Origin: Cyanocohniella sp. LLY
GTDB lineage: Bacteria; Cyanobacteriota; Cyanobacteriia; Cyanobacteriales; Nostocaceae
Assembly (NCBI GenBank): GCA_022241785.1
Contig: JAKOMP010000029.1
Coordinates: 2,325 to 58,410, forward strand
Direction: 5' to 3'
DNA: 56,086 bases
Shown: in pieces, positions 9,253 to 18,264 of the stretch
Position numbering within the stretch: position 1 is the first letter of the stretch
How the letters are laid out: the number at the start of each line of letters is the position of its first letter
The notes under the pieces: generated by a model
Told to the model about the DNA's origin: nothing
Database searches by the model: none
Seen by the model: the letters and a program-made list of their open reading frames with translations, nothing else
Position numbers and translations under genes: made by a program

Positions 9253-10164
9253 TTATCGTCGAGTTATTTCAAATAATTGTTGAGCATTTTGACCTAAAAA
9301 AGCATCAAAAAGTGCTGGTTTTCCTAGTTCAGTTTCTACTATATAGCGCTGGGCAATTTCATAATAGGCATAAGTCCAGGGAATTTGGATTTCTGTACTA
9401 TTGCTATCATTGAGAACAGTTACCATTTCTGTGACTGCTTGAGTAGCTGTTTGACGCAATCCACAGGTAATATCGCCTTCTATTTCTGCTTTCATAGGTA
9501 CGCCCAAATTAGCTAAACCACGGGCAGTAGTATCTATATCTGGGTATTTTGGTGTGTTTTGACGATTCACATAGCCTGTAAAGTGGTTAACAGCATAACC
9601 ATGTAACAGCACCCAAGCACCATACTGACTCACTTGATTCACTGCTTCCACAACTGAACGCCGGGGAGGTTGCCAAGGGCGGGTAAAGATTTGTTGGAGT
9701 TGTGGGGCTAGACTTGAATCGTTCTGTTCACATTGTTTAATTAGTGTTCGGGGAGAAGTGAGTTCATGGGAAATAGAAGCAACTGTTTGATAAATTAGTT
9801 GAGCAATATTGGCGGGCAACTCATCTACAATTAATTCACTAATAAAAAGTTTAGGTAAGTCCAATTTTGCTTGCTGAGGATGTCGATAATAACGCGCATA
9901 AAGATGAGTAGCAGCAAAAGTATATTCTCCAGCTACCACGTAACCCAAGGACTCAGCTATTTGTCCTATATAGTCAACACCTAAATTAATTTGACCCGGT
10001 GGACTATCGACTAATAAACGCAAAGAGCGAAAGGCTATATGGTCGTTAGCGACTGTTCCTCCCGCATTCGTAATCATTTGTTCATAGGTGCGAGCATAGT
10101 TGACTCTGGCAATGTATTTTTGCCAAAGTAATGAGTAGAGATGAATAGCAATTTCGGTATTCAT
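9253..10164 (-). CDS. DUF1338 / 2-oxoadipate dioxygenase-decarboxylase family protein
   Basis: 303-aa soluble protein of the DUF1338 family, a member of the vicinal-oxygen-chelate group. Landmarks: NDHIAFRSL with a probable metal-ligand His at about 42, HGYAVNHFTGYVN with further His residues near 190-197, and a C-terminal segment YIVETELGKPALFDAFLG. In Pseudomonas the characterised member (HglS) converts 2-oxoadipate to D-2-hydroxyglutarate using Fe(II); plant homologues affect starch and lysine metabolism. Whether the cyanobacterial protein uses 2-oxoadipate is not known. The gene is alone, about 165 bp downstream of hemH on the same strand. Family is well supported, substrate is not. Confidence 0.85.
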   Translation of the reverse strand: MNTEIAIHLYSLLWQKYIARVNYARTYEQMITNAGGTVANDHIAFRSLRLLVDSPPGQINLGVDYIGQIAESLGYVVAGEYTFAATHLYARYYRHPQQAKLDLPKLFISELIVDELPANIAQLIYQTVASISHELTSPRTLIKQCEQNDSSLAPQLQQIFTRPWQPPRRSVVEAVNQVSQYGAWVLLHGYAVNHFTGYVNRQNTPKYPDIDTTARGLANLGVPMKAEIEGDITCGLRQTATQAVTEMVTVLNDSNSTEIQIPWTYAYYEIAQRYIVETELGKPALFDAFLGQNAQQLFEITRR

Positions 10165-10329
10165 AATGAGTAGGGATTAATATAGTTTCAAGTATGAAAT
10201 TGTTGTTTTCCCTATTTTGATAACATTTTCAAAAAGCTATTGCAAATAATACTTTGCCCTACATCTCTACTAACAAAAGATAGGGTTTAAGTTTTGTTAC
10301 TCAGATCAACCAAAGATTAAAGGCAGGAT

Positions 10330-11496
10330 TTAATGTAACAACCCAATCATGTGTAGCAACCCTTGACCAGTAACTAATTCGATGATTAAGGCAATAAAGC
10401 CCAACATAGCAATCCGACCGTTCCAAACTTCGGCACTAGTCGTCATACCCCATTCCCAGTTCTCTTGGGGGTACATCTTGACCATTTTTTTGATTTGGGC
10501 AGCTTGGGAAAGCTGGAAATTGGGTTTTTTCAGGGCATCAAGCACCAAATTTGCTAATGCTTGAATAAATATCGGATGAGTGTTGGGAGCAGATGCGCGA
10601 CGGAAGTTATGAATTCCGGATTCCTCTGCTATTTCCCGATATTCAATATCGATTTCTTGTAGTGTCTCAATGTGTTCTGAAACAAAACTAATAGGTACAA
10701 CGACTAAATCTTTTACGCCTTTTGCACCTAGTTCTTTGAGTGCATCTTCAGTGTAGGGTTGGAGCCATTCTACGGGGCCCACACGACTTTGGTAAGCTAA
10801 AGTATGTTCATTGGGTCGATTGAGGGTCTGCATAATCAAAGCAGTGCATTCTTCAATTTCCTGCTGATAAGGGTCTCCTGCTTCTTCCACATAGCTTTTA
10901 GGAACACCATGAGCGCTGAAGAAAATGTGCGCCTCATTGGGATTGGGATATTGGTCGAGTTCTTGAGCAATGAGTTCTGCCATTGCCTGGAGATACCCTG
11001 GTTCTTTGTACCAAGATGGAATGACAGTATAGTCAATGGGCTGAAGTTCAGGATTTTCTTGCCAAAGTTTTTCTAACAGTCGAAAGCTAGAACCACTAGT
11101 GCTAATGGAAAATTGGGGGTACAGTGGCAGAATTACTAGGTGTTCGATATTATCTTGAGTAATTTGAGCGATCGCTTCTTCTGTATAGGGATGCCAATAA
11201 CGCATTCCCACATAGATATTGGCTTCTTGTCCTAAATTACTTAATTGTTCTTTGAGGGCTTCTCCTTGAGCTTCTGTGATTCGCCGTAGTGGCGAACCGC
11301 CACCGATTTGCTTATAGTTTTTTTGAGAGGTTTTAACTCTCCGTGAGGCAATAAACCAGGCTAAGGGTTTTTGCAACCAGCGAAATGGTAGGCGAATAAT
11401 TTCCGGATCGGAAAATAGGTTATACAAAAACGGCCCGACATCCTCTAGCTTATCGGGGCCACCGAGATTGAGTAATAAGACGCCTACACGACTCAT
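10330..11496 (-). CDS. hemH: Ferrochelatase with C-terminal LHC-like helix
   Basis: Inserts Fe2+ into protoporphyrin IX, the last step of heme synthesis. Residues 1 to about 320 form the ferrochelatase domain: [11 protein letters not shown] start, [39 protein letters not shown] (catalytic His) and [14 protein letters not shown]. After a linker the last ~40 residues carry [19 protein letters not shown], a chlorophyll-binding (CAB/HLIP) transmembrane helix with the ExxxxR motif. This extension is known in cyanobacterial and plastid type-II ferrochelatases; it supports membrane attachment and coordination with chlorophyll synthesis. At 388 aa the gene is intact. Identification is certain. Confidence 0.97.
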   Translation of the reverse strand: MSRVGVLLLNLGGPDKLEDVGPFLYNLFSDPEIIRLPFRWLQKPLAWFIASRRVKTSQKNYKQIGGGSPLRRITEAQGEALKEQLSNLGQEANIYVGMRYWHPYTEEAIAQITQDNIEHLVILPLYPQFSISTSGSSFRLLEKLWQENPELQPIDYTVIPSWYKEPGYLQAMAELIAQELDQYPNPNEAHIFFSAHGVPKSYVEEAGDPYQQEIEECTALIMQTLNRPNEHTLAYQSRVGPVEWLQPYTEDALKELGAKGVKDLVVVPISFVSEHIETLQEIDIEYREIAEESGIHNFRRASAPNTHPIFIQALANLVLDALKKPNFQLSQAAQIKKMVKMYPQENWEWGMTTSAEVWNGRIAMLGFIALIIELVTGQGLLHMIGLLH

Positions 11497-11763
11497 AGCA
11501 GTTACTTTCCCCCAATCTTTTCAGGTTTTTTACTAATGTTAACAATATATCTTTATTAAAGATAAAGCTTTATAGTCAGGAAAGATGAAATGGCAACAAT
11601 TTTCAGGACTTAAAGTTACCGATATCAGTCCCAGGATCATGCGATCGCGCGATTAACAGCCTTAACTGTAAATTGTGAAGTCCATTTACGACCCCTAACT
11701 TTACAAAACTTAATCATTAATTCTCAGGATCAGGTCTAAGACTTATTTTCGATGCCAAATCGA

Positions 11764-11928
11764 TCACCATTTTTGTGCAGATGCAGGTGATCTTAAGTGC
11801 ACAATTTCTCTGGACGTATATTTAATTTGTGGAAATAACAAAGGAGGAATAGCGAGACATTGAGAATTTTGCCTCGCCAAAGTTGTTTTACCAACACCAC
11901 TTGTTCCTACTACACACATTCGCTGCAT
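11764..11928 (-). pseudogene. Truncated P-loop NTPase fragment
   Basis: Only the first third of an AAA/adenylate-kinase-like P-loop NTPase remains. From the ATG at 11928 the product reads MQRMCVVGTSGVGKTTLARQ, a textbook Walker A, and after NSQCLAIP loses similarity and stops 54 codons in. The open frame extends upstream to 11979, but that part looks like spacer. Related cyanobacterial proteins, from memory, begin the same way and run to about 170-190 aa with a Walker B and lid, absent here. It lies just downstream of argJ; the frame overlaps the last bases of argJ. Interpreted as a decayed gene; a short functional peptide is unlikely. Confidence 0.65.
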
Positions 11929-11975
11929 TGATTTCCTCTCTGCGCTCTCCCTATCTCTGTGGTATGCGGATATCC

Positions 11976-13310
11976 TCAAGTAGTGTATTCGGCGTTAATC
12001 TTCACATAGTCATAACTCAAGTCACAACCCCAGGCTTTACCAAAACCATGACCATTGCCAACATTAACGGTAATAATCACTGGATTATCAATTCGTTGAG
12101 CCTGAATAATACTTCTATCAACAGACAAATCATTACTATGATTAGTGGCCACAAAATCTTGAGGTAAAGAAGATTCAGCCGCAATTTTTTTCAAATATGC
12201 ACTCGCCGCTGCCCGATCAAAGGGTAAAGGTTGACCATTTTCTAATAGTAAAAAATCTCCTAACTTAATTTGCAGGTTATCTTGCTCAAAGAGTACACCT
12301 GCGCGTCCAGCTGCTGCCGCAATCCTTCCCCAGTTAGGGTCACGTCCAAAAATTGCAGACTTCACTAAAGATGAACCTGCAATGGTTTTAGCGATTTGAC
12401 GGGCGGAAACTTCATCTTGAGTTCCAGTTACTTGCACTTCAATTAAGCAGGTTGCACCTTCGCCATCACGAGCGATCGCCTTGGCCAAATGCTGACATAC
12501 TGCGGTTAACATGGCTTCTAATTTCTCGGCTTCTGCCCCCATTTCCGTAATTGCCGGTGTGCGAGATTGACCATTGGCTAGGGCGATTAAACTATCATTG
12601 GTGCTAGTATCACCATCAACGGTAATGGAATTGAAGCTTTTATCGGCAGCCCGACTTAACATTTGTTGCCACAGGTGAGGTGAAACGGCGGCATCACAGG
12701 TGACAAATGCCAGCATAGTCGCCATGTTGGGATGAATCATCCCCGAACCTTTGGCAATACCACCAATGCGGACTGGGCGTTGGCGCAGCCCGCCGGAGGC
12801 ATCGCCTATGGTTGTCTCTAAAGCAATAGATTTTGTCACCAAGTCTGTGGTGATAATTGCCCCAGCAGCCGCATCTGAGCCTGTTTCTGAAAGTGCTGCT
12901 ACTACTTTGGGAATGCCACTACGTAAAGCATCCATTTTGATCCGTTGACCAATCACACCAGTAGAAGCTAACAAAATAGAGTCAGGAGAAATACTCAACT
13001 CCCGTGCTAATAATTCGGCACTTTCTTGAGCATCACGAACGCCTTGGATACCTGTTGAGGCGTTGGCTTGTCCGGCATTACAGAGAATCGCACGGGCGCT
13101 ATGTTTGGCTTGCAAGCGTTGACGACAATAATCTACACAGGCGGCTTTAACTTGGCTAGTGGTAAATACACCAGCTGCGATCGCCTCTGCATCTGACCAA
13201 ATTAATGCTAAATCAGGTAATCCTGAAGGTTTGAGTCCTGCTGTGATTCCCGCCGCCCGATATCCTCTAGGAGCTGTCACTCCACCTGTAATTTCTTGCC
13301 AGTCTGCCAT
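11976..13310 (-). CDS. argJ: Bifunctional ornithine acetyltransferase / N-acetylglutamate synthase
   Basis: Transfers acetyl from N-acetylornithine to glutamate and can also use acetyl-CoA, recycling acetyl groups in arginine synthesis. The enzyme self-cleaves before the Thr in HPNMATMLAF, seen here with the preceding GGIAKGSGMI. Other landmarks: TSQVKAACVDYC, NAGQANA, VDGDTSTND, FGRDPNWGRI and the C-terminal WGCDLSYDYVKINAEYTT. The start at 13310 (MADWQEITGG) fits the family better than the ATG five codons upstream. At 444 aa it is longer than the usual ~410: ten extra residues GDASGGLRQR before PVRIGG are encoded by an inserted palindromic repeat (12777-12806), and a loop near residues 375-400 is also long. 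The frame is open throughout. Confidence 0.95.
   Translation of the reverse strand: MADWQEITGGVTAPRGYRAAGITAGLKPSGLPDLALIWSDAEAIAAGVFTTSQVKAACVDYCRQRLQAKHSARAILCNAGQANASTGIQGVRDAQESAELLARELSISPDSILLASTGVIGQRIKMDALRSGIPKVVAALSETGSDAAAGAIITTDLVTKSIALETTIGDASGGLRQRPVRIGGIAKGSGMIHPNMATMLAFVTCDAAVSPHLWQQMLSRAADKSFNSITVDGDTSTNDSLIALANGQSRTPAITEMGAEAEKLEAMLTAVCQHLAKAIARDGEGATCLIEVQVTGTQDEVSARQIAKTIAGSSLVKSAIFGRDPNWGRIAAAAGRAGVLFEQDNLQIKLGDFLLLENGQPLPFDRAAASAYLKKIAAESSLPQDFVATNHSNDLSVDRSIIQAQRIDNPVIITVNVGNGHGFGKAWGCDLSYDYVKINAEYTT
12777..12806. repeat. GC-rich palindromic repeat inserted in frame in argJ
   Basis: Thirty bases (exactly ten codons) containing the imperfect palindrome GGCGCAGCC-CGCCGGA-GGCATCGCC. 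The 11-base core CCGGAGGCATC (12793-12803) recurs at 49735-49745 in a spacer, and on the other strand a related GCCTCCGGC stretch lies inside the MITE copy at 18265-18405. Typical ArgJ proteins have only a few residues at this point, so this reads as a repeat insertion that kept the frame. Confidence 0.75.
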
Positions 13311-13423
13311 TTTTATTTTCCCCACAACTTTGAGCTGCTCGACTGGCGATTATACCAAGTCTTCACTCATTAATTAGTGGTTAGTTTTTAGTTATTCATA
13401 ACTACTGGCTGGAGAGTGAAAAA

Positions 13424-13446
13424 GCAGGGGGCAGGGGGCAGGGGAG
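13424..13446. repeat. Short G-rich tandem repeat (GGGGGCA)n
   Basis: Two to three copies of GGGGGCA upstream of argJ, the same kind of low-copy heptamer as seen at 7414 and 33375. A 7-bp hairpin GGAGAGC/GCTCTCC follows at 13514-13537 with a ten-base loop but no T-run, so it is not called a terminator. Confidence 0.6.
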
Positions 13447-13803
13447 AAAAATCACCCACAAGGGGCGAGGCTTTCAACCTTATCTTTTGGTAAAAATACT
13501 TTGCATGAAATAAGGAGAGCCACATGGGCAGCTCTCCAGATCATCAGGGTGCATCTACTTAGCACAGTATAGCATTTTTGCCATGAGGAGTAATACCCAT
13601 TATTTATTTTTTTGTATAAATATTGTTAAGAAATTTCCCGGTCATTACTTAAGTTAAAATTCTTAGATGCGGCTTGGTAGAGAGATTGTATTGTAAGCCT
13701 CTGACTGGGATACTCAAACACAGCCAATTTACATCCTACCTGGAAGCGATCGCCATCGGGGGCGGTGAAGATTTGCTGACGGAGGGTGTTTACTCATCTC
13801 TCT

Positions 13804-14133
13804 CTATGGGTTACCGGGAGAATCACCCCTATGTAATGCCGGCATCAAGTCAAGTCCGCGAATGCGATCGCTCTGAGTATCTTTCGCTGTCATCAGTAAA
13901 ATGGGAGTGGTACAGCCATTAGAACGTAATCGCTCACACAAGGTAATCCCATCTATTTTTGGCAGTCCCACATCTGTGATAATCAAGCCGTAGTCTGTAG
14001 CTTGAGTATACTCCCAACCCATTTGTCCATCTTGAACGATATCAACAATATAATGTTGCTTGGTAAGAGACTTTAACAATACACTCGCTAAAACTTCTTC
14101 ATCCTCAATTAGCAAGATTGTCATTCGACCCAT
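13804..14133 (-). pseudogene. Truncated response regulator (receiver domain only, damaged)
   Basis: Starts as a normal OmpR-type receiver: ILLIEDEEVLASVLLKSL, acidic pocket ED at about 11-12, phospho-acceptor Asp in ITDVGLPKIDG (about 54), and conserved MTAKD Lys (about 103 to the end region). The frame goes wrong at SDRIRGLD. The next bases repeat CTTGA, a 5-bp tandem duplication; removing it restores LDAG, but only three residues later a stop appears where GADDY..KPF should follow. No DNA-binding domain is found downstream toward 13630. So at least two lesions are present and the C-terminal effector is lost. The phospho-acceptor half might still be translated, but the fold lacks its last helix. 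Confidence 0.75.
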
Positions 14134-14403
14134 CCAATTGCAAGCTGCAATATAAAATCAAGCTAAATTTTTGCAGTAAATCTTTACCAACTCACAAAAC
14201 ATCTGCTGAAATAAATTTCACACTACCCCATATAAATTGCTCACATATTCTTCCACAAGTGCTACAGGTAATATTCATTTGTATTCATAAAAGATTATAT
14301 TAAAAAGCAATTTTACAATAAAAAGTAAGTACATAGAGATATGGATAGCATTTTAACTAATGTTATTATAATAGTCTATCGATTAAGTATTGGATTTTTA
14401 AGT

Positions 14404-15420
14404 ATGACTTTAGTTATAGAATCTACTCTACGACCCTTAAAAGACTACGCTTATGAGGGCATTGAAAAACATCTCCATAAAACTTTAAAATGGGAAAAAC
14501 CAGTAAAGAAAGATGAAGATATAGAAGCGTTACACCAAATGCGAGTCGGGATGCGACGCTTGCGTACAGCAATTAGCAGGTTCGATATTGCACTAAATTT
14601 GCCGAAGCCAGCTAGCGATAAAAAAATTGGTAAAATTGCTCGTTGTCTTGGTAAACTAAGAGACTTAGATGTACTAAAAGAAACGCTAGAGACTAAATAT
14701 CAGCCACATTTACCGCCCAAAGAACAGGAAGCCTTAAAAACAGCTTTCGATGCTTTAGCTAAACAGCGGAAAGAGGCCTTTTCTAAAGTGCAGACAGTAT
14801 TAAAAGATGAAGATTATAAATCTCTTAAAGAGGCACTGTCAGAATGGCTAGAAGAGCCTAATTACCAACCCTTAGCATGTCTACCTATTCAACAAGTTCT
14901 TCCAGATTTACTATTACCTGAAGTGAGTAAATTTTTACTCCATCCAGGCTGGCTAGTGGGAACAAAAGTAGGAGATTCAGAAGTAAAAATTTGTACAACT
15001 TGGCAAAAAAAACGCATAGAAAAAGAGTTAATCAATCAAGGCGAGAGTCTGCATGATTTGCGTAAACAAGCCAAACGCGTACGCTACCAAATGGAGTTAT
15101 TTACTGAATTATATGGCGAATCTTATAAAGCCTATATTGAAGAGGTAAAAAGCATCCAAGAAATATTAGGAAATATGCAAGATAGTGTGGTTATGGATGA
15201 GTGGCTTGTGGATATATTCAAGTCAGATTTCCATACAAATTTTCCGACATTAACTAATTTGTTAAAGGAAAATCGTTATGAATCCTGGAAGCAATGGCAA
15301 CCTTTGCAAGAACGGTATTTAAAATCGGAAAACAGGCATAATTTTCATTTAACAATACTGCATCCCATGCAAGAAAGCTCTTTATCAAGCGATGATTCGA
15401 GCGATGAACAGAAAAACTAA
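14404..15420 (+). CDS. CHAD domain protein
   Basis: 338-aa all-helical CHAD protein (conserved histidine alpha-helical domain) covering almost the full length. The two signature helices are visible: EALHQMRVGMRRLRTAISRF and SLHDLRKQAKRVRYQMELF, with the conserved His and Arg/Lys faces that bind polyphosphate in studied members. There is no CYTH domain, signal peptide or membrane segment. The start at 14404 (MTLVIESTLRPLKDYA) matches how related proteins begin; an in-frame ATG at 14341 would add 21 residues, and neither has a good Shine-Dalgarno sequence. Likely role: association with polyphosphate granules, inferred from family only. The C-terminal tail is Ser/Asp-rich. Confidence 0.85.
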   Translation: MTLVIESTLRPLKDYAYEGIEKHLHKTLKWEKPVKKDEDIEALHQMRVGMRRLRTAISRFDIALNLPKPASDKKIGKIARCLGKLRDLDVLKETLETKYQPHLPPKEQEALKTAFDALAKQRKEAFSKVQTVLKDEDYKSLKEALSEWLEEPNYQPLACLPIQQVLPDLLLPEVSKFLLHPGWLVGTKVGDSEVKICTTWQKKRIEKELINQGESLHDLRKQAKRVRYQMELFTELYGESYKAYIEEVKSIQEILGNMQDSVVMDEWLVDIFKSDFHTNFPTLTNLLKENRYESWKQWQPLQERYLKSENRHNFHLTILHPMQESSLSSDDSSDEQKN

Positions 15421-15570
15421 AAGACCCTGCAAGCACAAGGCATGAGGGGACTGAAAAATAAAAAATCCACTGGTAGCTTCTAGTCTGTGTCCATTTGTCT
15501 AGAAAGGTTTTTATGGCGGAAACCCGCCTACAAAATTTTTCGCTGCCAGTGCAGTCTTGAAGTTTTACTC

Positions 15571-15585
15571 CATGAGCGACTGGCG
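15571..15585. repeat. Copy of dispersed repeat core CATGAGCGACTGGCG
   Basis: The 15-base string also occurs exactly at 49705-49719. Both copies lie in spacers among other GC-rich repeat pieces, so it is one fragment of a dispersed repeat family. Confidence 0.6.
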
Positions 15586-15628
15586 AGCGATTTTTAAACA
15601 AAGTTGACTGATTAGAGTACTAGTGGGA

Positions 15629-16570
15629 CTAGCCAATTAATCTTTGCCAAGTCGCTGGGCCAACAATTCCATCGGCAAGTAAACCATTTTGCCTTTGATA
15701 TGCCCTAATCGCTGCTTCTGTCATAGGCCCGTAGACACCATCAACAGTAGCACCTATACGGTATTGTATATATCTAACAACTGGGCCCCCAGCATGGTTG
15801 GGTCTAACTATGCGTTTGGCTAAAATTAGATTAATGGCATTCCATGTGTTTGTATCTGCAACCCCAGTGGGTGAAATCCCAGCAATATTTTGAAAATTGA
15901 CAATTGCAGAGTTAGTTGCTGGCCCTATAATGTTATCTGCAACTAAAGCCCTACCATTTCTATCAGTTATTTTTAATTGGTTTAAGACTCTTTGTAGTCT
16001 GAGAACTGAGGTGTCTGTGTTCATCTCCTCGTCGGGCACTGCATTCACAGGAGTGCTAGGCACTTGACCCGTTAAACCCCTGACAATCGCATTAGCAGTT
16101 GCCTCCGGTTCATAAATATTCATATCTCTTGGTGAATCTACGAAGCAACATTCCACAAGAATTGCAGGCATATTAGTATTTCTGAGGACGTATAAGTGGG
16201 AACCACTCTTAACCCCACGATTAAAAAAACCTAATCTGACAATTTCGTTTAAAACTGGTTGAGCAATTCTTCTGCCATTATCACTAGCGGCAAATACTTC
16301 CGCACCATTAGCTTGCCCATTAAAAGCATTAAAGTGGATTGAAACAAAAACCTCTACTCTGTTGGTGTTCGCTGTATTGACTCTTTGCAACAATGAATTT
16401 GTGACGGAAGTAGATCTCGAAGGTCGGCAAGGTATGACTTCATGTCCTAAAGCTCTGAGCTTAGAAATCACCCTATTGCCTACGTCTAAAGTTAAACTAT
16501 CTTCAACTTTAATCCCCACAGCGCCCGTGTCTGGAGGAGAATTATGTCCAATATCAATTCCATATTTCAT
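15629..16570 (-). CDS. N-acetylmuramoyl-L-alanine amidase with two peptidoglycan-binding domains
   Basis: Zinc amidase_3 domain (1 to about 165) followed by two PG_binding_1 repeats (about 185-250 and 255-313). Zinc ligands are H9 (DIGHN), E23 (VEDS) and H79 (SIHFNA); the catalytic Glu is E140 in ILVECCFVD. The enzyme cuts the bond between N-acetylmuramate and L-Ala in peptidoglycan. No signal peptide is present: the protein starts directly with MKYGIDIGHN at the first strand of the fold. This is like phage endolysins and some cyanobacterial spore- or septum-related amidases, so export or lysis-dependent release is unclear. Both binding repeats have the usual DGIVGPATW-type motif. Monocistronic, converging on the CHAD gene. 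Confidence 0.9.
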   Translation of the reverse strand: MKYGIDIGHNSPPDTGAVGIKVEDSLTLDVGNRVISKLRALGHEVIPCRPSRSTSVTNSLLQRVNTANTNRVEVFVSIHFNAFNGQANGAEVFAASDNGRRIAQPVLNEIVRLGFFNRGVKSGSHLYVLRNTNMPAILVECCFVDSPRDMNIYEPEATANAIVRGLTGQVPSTPVNAVPDEEMNTDTSVLRLQRVLNQLKITDRNGRALVADNIIGPATNSAIVNFQNIAGISPTGVADTNTWNAINLILAKRIVRPNHAGGPVVRYIQYRIGATVDGVYGPMTEAAIRAYQRQNGLLADGIVGPATWQRLIG

Positions 16571-17484
16571 TTGCTGATCCTCTACTTATTTTTTGCAACT
16601 CTTTGCTGTTCTTCAGGTCATATATAGTAAAATTTAGTTTCTTACTGTTAAAGCAACCTGATAAACATATTGTCTGTGATAAAATATAATCTATAGCGTT
16701 GATTTTGTCCCAGAAAAGTTAATTTACATATATTTTTTAATATTACTATATCAATTTAAAAAAGCTCTATTTTAAAGATATATCGTCTCTAACCCTTTAA
16801 GATAACTGATATTTCTCTAAAGTAAATAGGTATTCCATATTTTTTGAATCATCCGAAAAATAGTTTTTCTAACATCATTTAAATAATAACGCCTCATGAA
16901 AGCGGATAACAATAATAAATTTACCTAATTCTAGACCCATAATAAATTTGCCTAACCCAGAAGTATTGAATAATTTCCCATCTAAAATCCCAAATGGTAT
17001 GACTTCCTACCCTTAAAATAATAAAATTAAAACCTAAATTTAAGGATTAAGATGTCATATATATAGTAATCTGCTTTTATTTTTGATAGCTTGCTTGGGG
17101 TAAGCAGGCAATAGGCAAAGCTATGGGAGTTGTACTGAGTTTGTCAGCACATGGCGCAGGCCATGCCAACACCAATCAAATAGGTTCCTATATGTGCATT
17201 ACATCTTAACTGTTGTTAGGATAGGCTAACCCTTGCTTTGCTGCCCCATCAAAAGCATTAAGCATTCTCTCTCGTCAACAATTGGGGCTAAAGCGCCACT
17301 TTTGCTCATATCCCACTAAATTGTGTGCCACTTTCATGACTGATTTCCTTTTGAGGTCAACATTGAAGGTTTCAACTACCGCAGCGGATGCGAAACAACT
17401 GCGGAATACTACGTTATCTATGTTAATCGATTACATAATGTATACTGGTTGCCATCAAGCATTGATGTTTGAAATCTCACCAAG
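16571..17484. other. Intergenic spacer, 914 bp
   Basis: Very AT-rich from about 16600 to 17080, then a more mixed stretch with a small palindrome near 17150-17165 (CATGGCGCAGGCCATG). No RNA gene was recognised. A 68-codon ORF at 17282-17488 has no family resemblance and overlaps the next gene by four bases; not annotated. Confidence 0.5.
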
Positions 17485-17778
17485 ATGAAATATATACTAT
17501 TGGTGTTGCTCTTAATGCTCTCTAACGCAGTAGCACTACCAGCGACGGCATCTGTGTGCCGTAATTATTATGGTCAACAGATTTGTATTCTCAGTATCAA
17601 TCGCAGTGCTAAAAATTATTGGGAATACAGGGCAGTGGTCAGTGTAAATAAAGTAAAAATACCGATGGCAGTTTACAACTGTCGTGAACAGGTAAGGATT
17701 CAACAAGACGGCAATATTGTAGAATTTGCCCAAAACGGCCCTGGAAAGCTGATATGCAGTTTTTTCCAGAAGTTGTAA
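17485..17778 (+). CDS. Small exported hypothetical protein
   Basis: 97-aa protein with a clear Sec signal peptide (KYILLVLLLMLSNAVALPATA, predicted cleavage near residue 22-23). The mature part of about 75 aa has four Cys (CRNYYGQQIC, NCREQ, KLICSF) that could form two disulfides in the periplasm, and an alternating polar/hydrophobic pattern suggesting a small beta-sandwich. I do not recognise the family. It stands alone between a long spacer and a strong terminator that would end its transcript. Confidence 0.65.
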   Translation: MKYILLVLLLMLSNAVALPATASVCRNYYGQQICILSINRSAKNYWEYRAVVSVNKVKIPMAVYNCREQVRIQQDGNIVEFAQNGPGKLICSFFQKL

Positions 17779-17937
17779 GTTAATCTAGAGCATTAAGAAT
17801 TTTAATAACTAGCCTGAAAAATTTTTTCTAATTTTCCGGAATGGACTTAACGCAGGTGGTATTACTTAACAGTACAGCGATTTATACAGAACTTCTATAA
17901 CTACACTTTCGGGGAATATATCCCCACTGCATTTATC

Positions 17938-17966
17938 AAAAGCCCGGCCATAAGGTCCGGGCTTTT
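17938..17966. terminator. Strong bidirectional-type terminator hairpin
   Basis: Perfect 10-bp stem AAAAGCCCGG (17938-17947) / CCGGGCTTTT (17957-17966) with a nine-base loop. The stem itself gives a T-run on the plus strand and, symmetrically, on the minus strand. It lies 160 bp after the small exported protein gene. Confidence 0.8.
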
Positions 17967-18017
17967 GGCTGCCATAGCTTTCTTTGGGGGGAAACACTGT
18001 ACCCCTAGTTTTCATTG

Positions 18018-18236
18018 ACATACTTCCCCGCATAAATGACGGGGGATTCTGGATTCAAACAGCAATAGCAGGCACTGCCCGTCTTACATCACCTAGCCCA
18101 ATGGACAACGCCCTGCCCATAAGTTGTTTACCCCGGAATTTTACGAATCGTGGGTAAACATACTTGTATTACCACGACCGAATAAATTCGGTTATTCGCT
18201 TATATCCCCCGATGAAAAATGCGGGGGCTTTACACA
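18018..18236. mobile_element. Possible IS200/IS605-type relic or palindrome-ended miniature element
   Basis: A ~200-bp non-coding stretch bounded by two similar hairpins: CCCCG-CATAAATGA-CGGGG (18026-18044) and CCCCCG-ATGAAAAATG-CGGGGG (18206-18227). Subterminal hairpins without terminal inverted repeats are the mark of IS200/IS605 elements, and CCCCGCAT-type hairpins are common beside cyanobacterial tnpB genes. No coding frame survives on either strand. This is an inference from hairpin layout; a pair of unrelated terminators is the alternative. Confidence 0.4.
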
Positions 18237-18264
18237 TCACGAATCGTAAATTAGCAATAAACTT

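Noticed and set aside
13674-13922. 82-codon plus-strand ORF
   Set aside because: Lies antisense to the response-regulator relic and has no protein-like features.
17282-17488. 68-codon plus-strand ORF
   Set aside because: No similarity or ribosome-binding site, and it overlaps the start of the exported protein gene.
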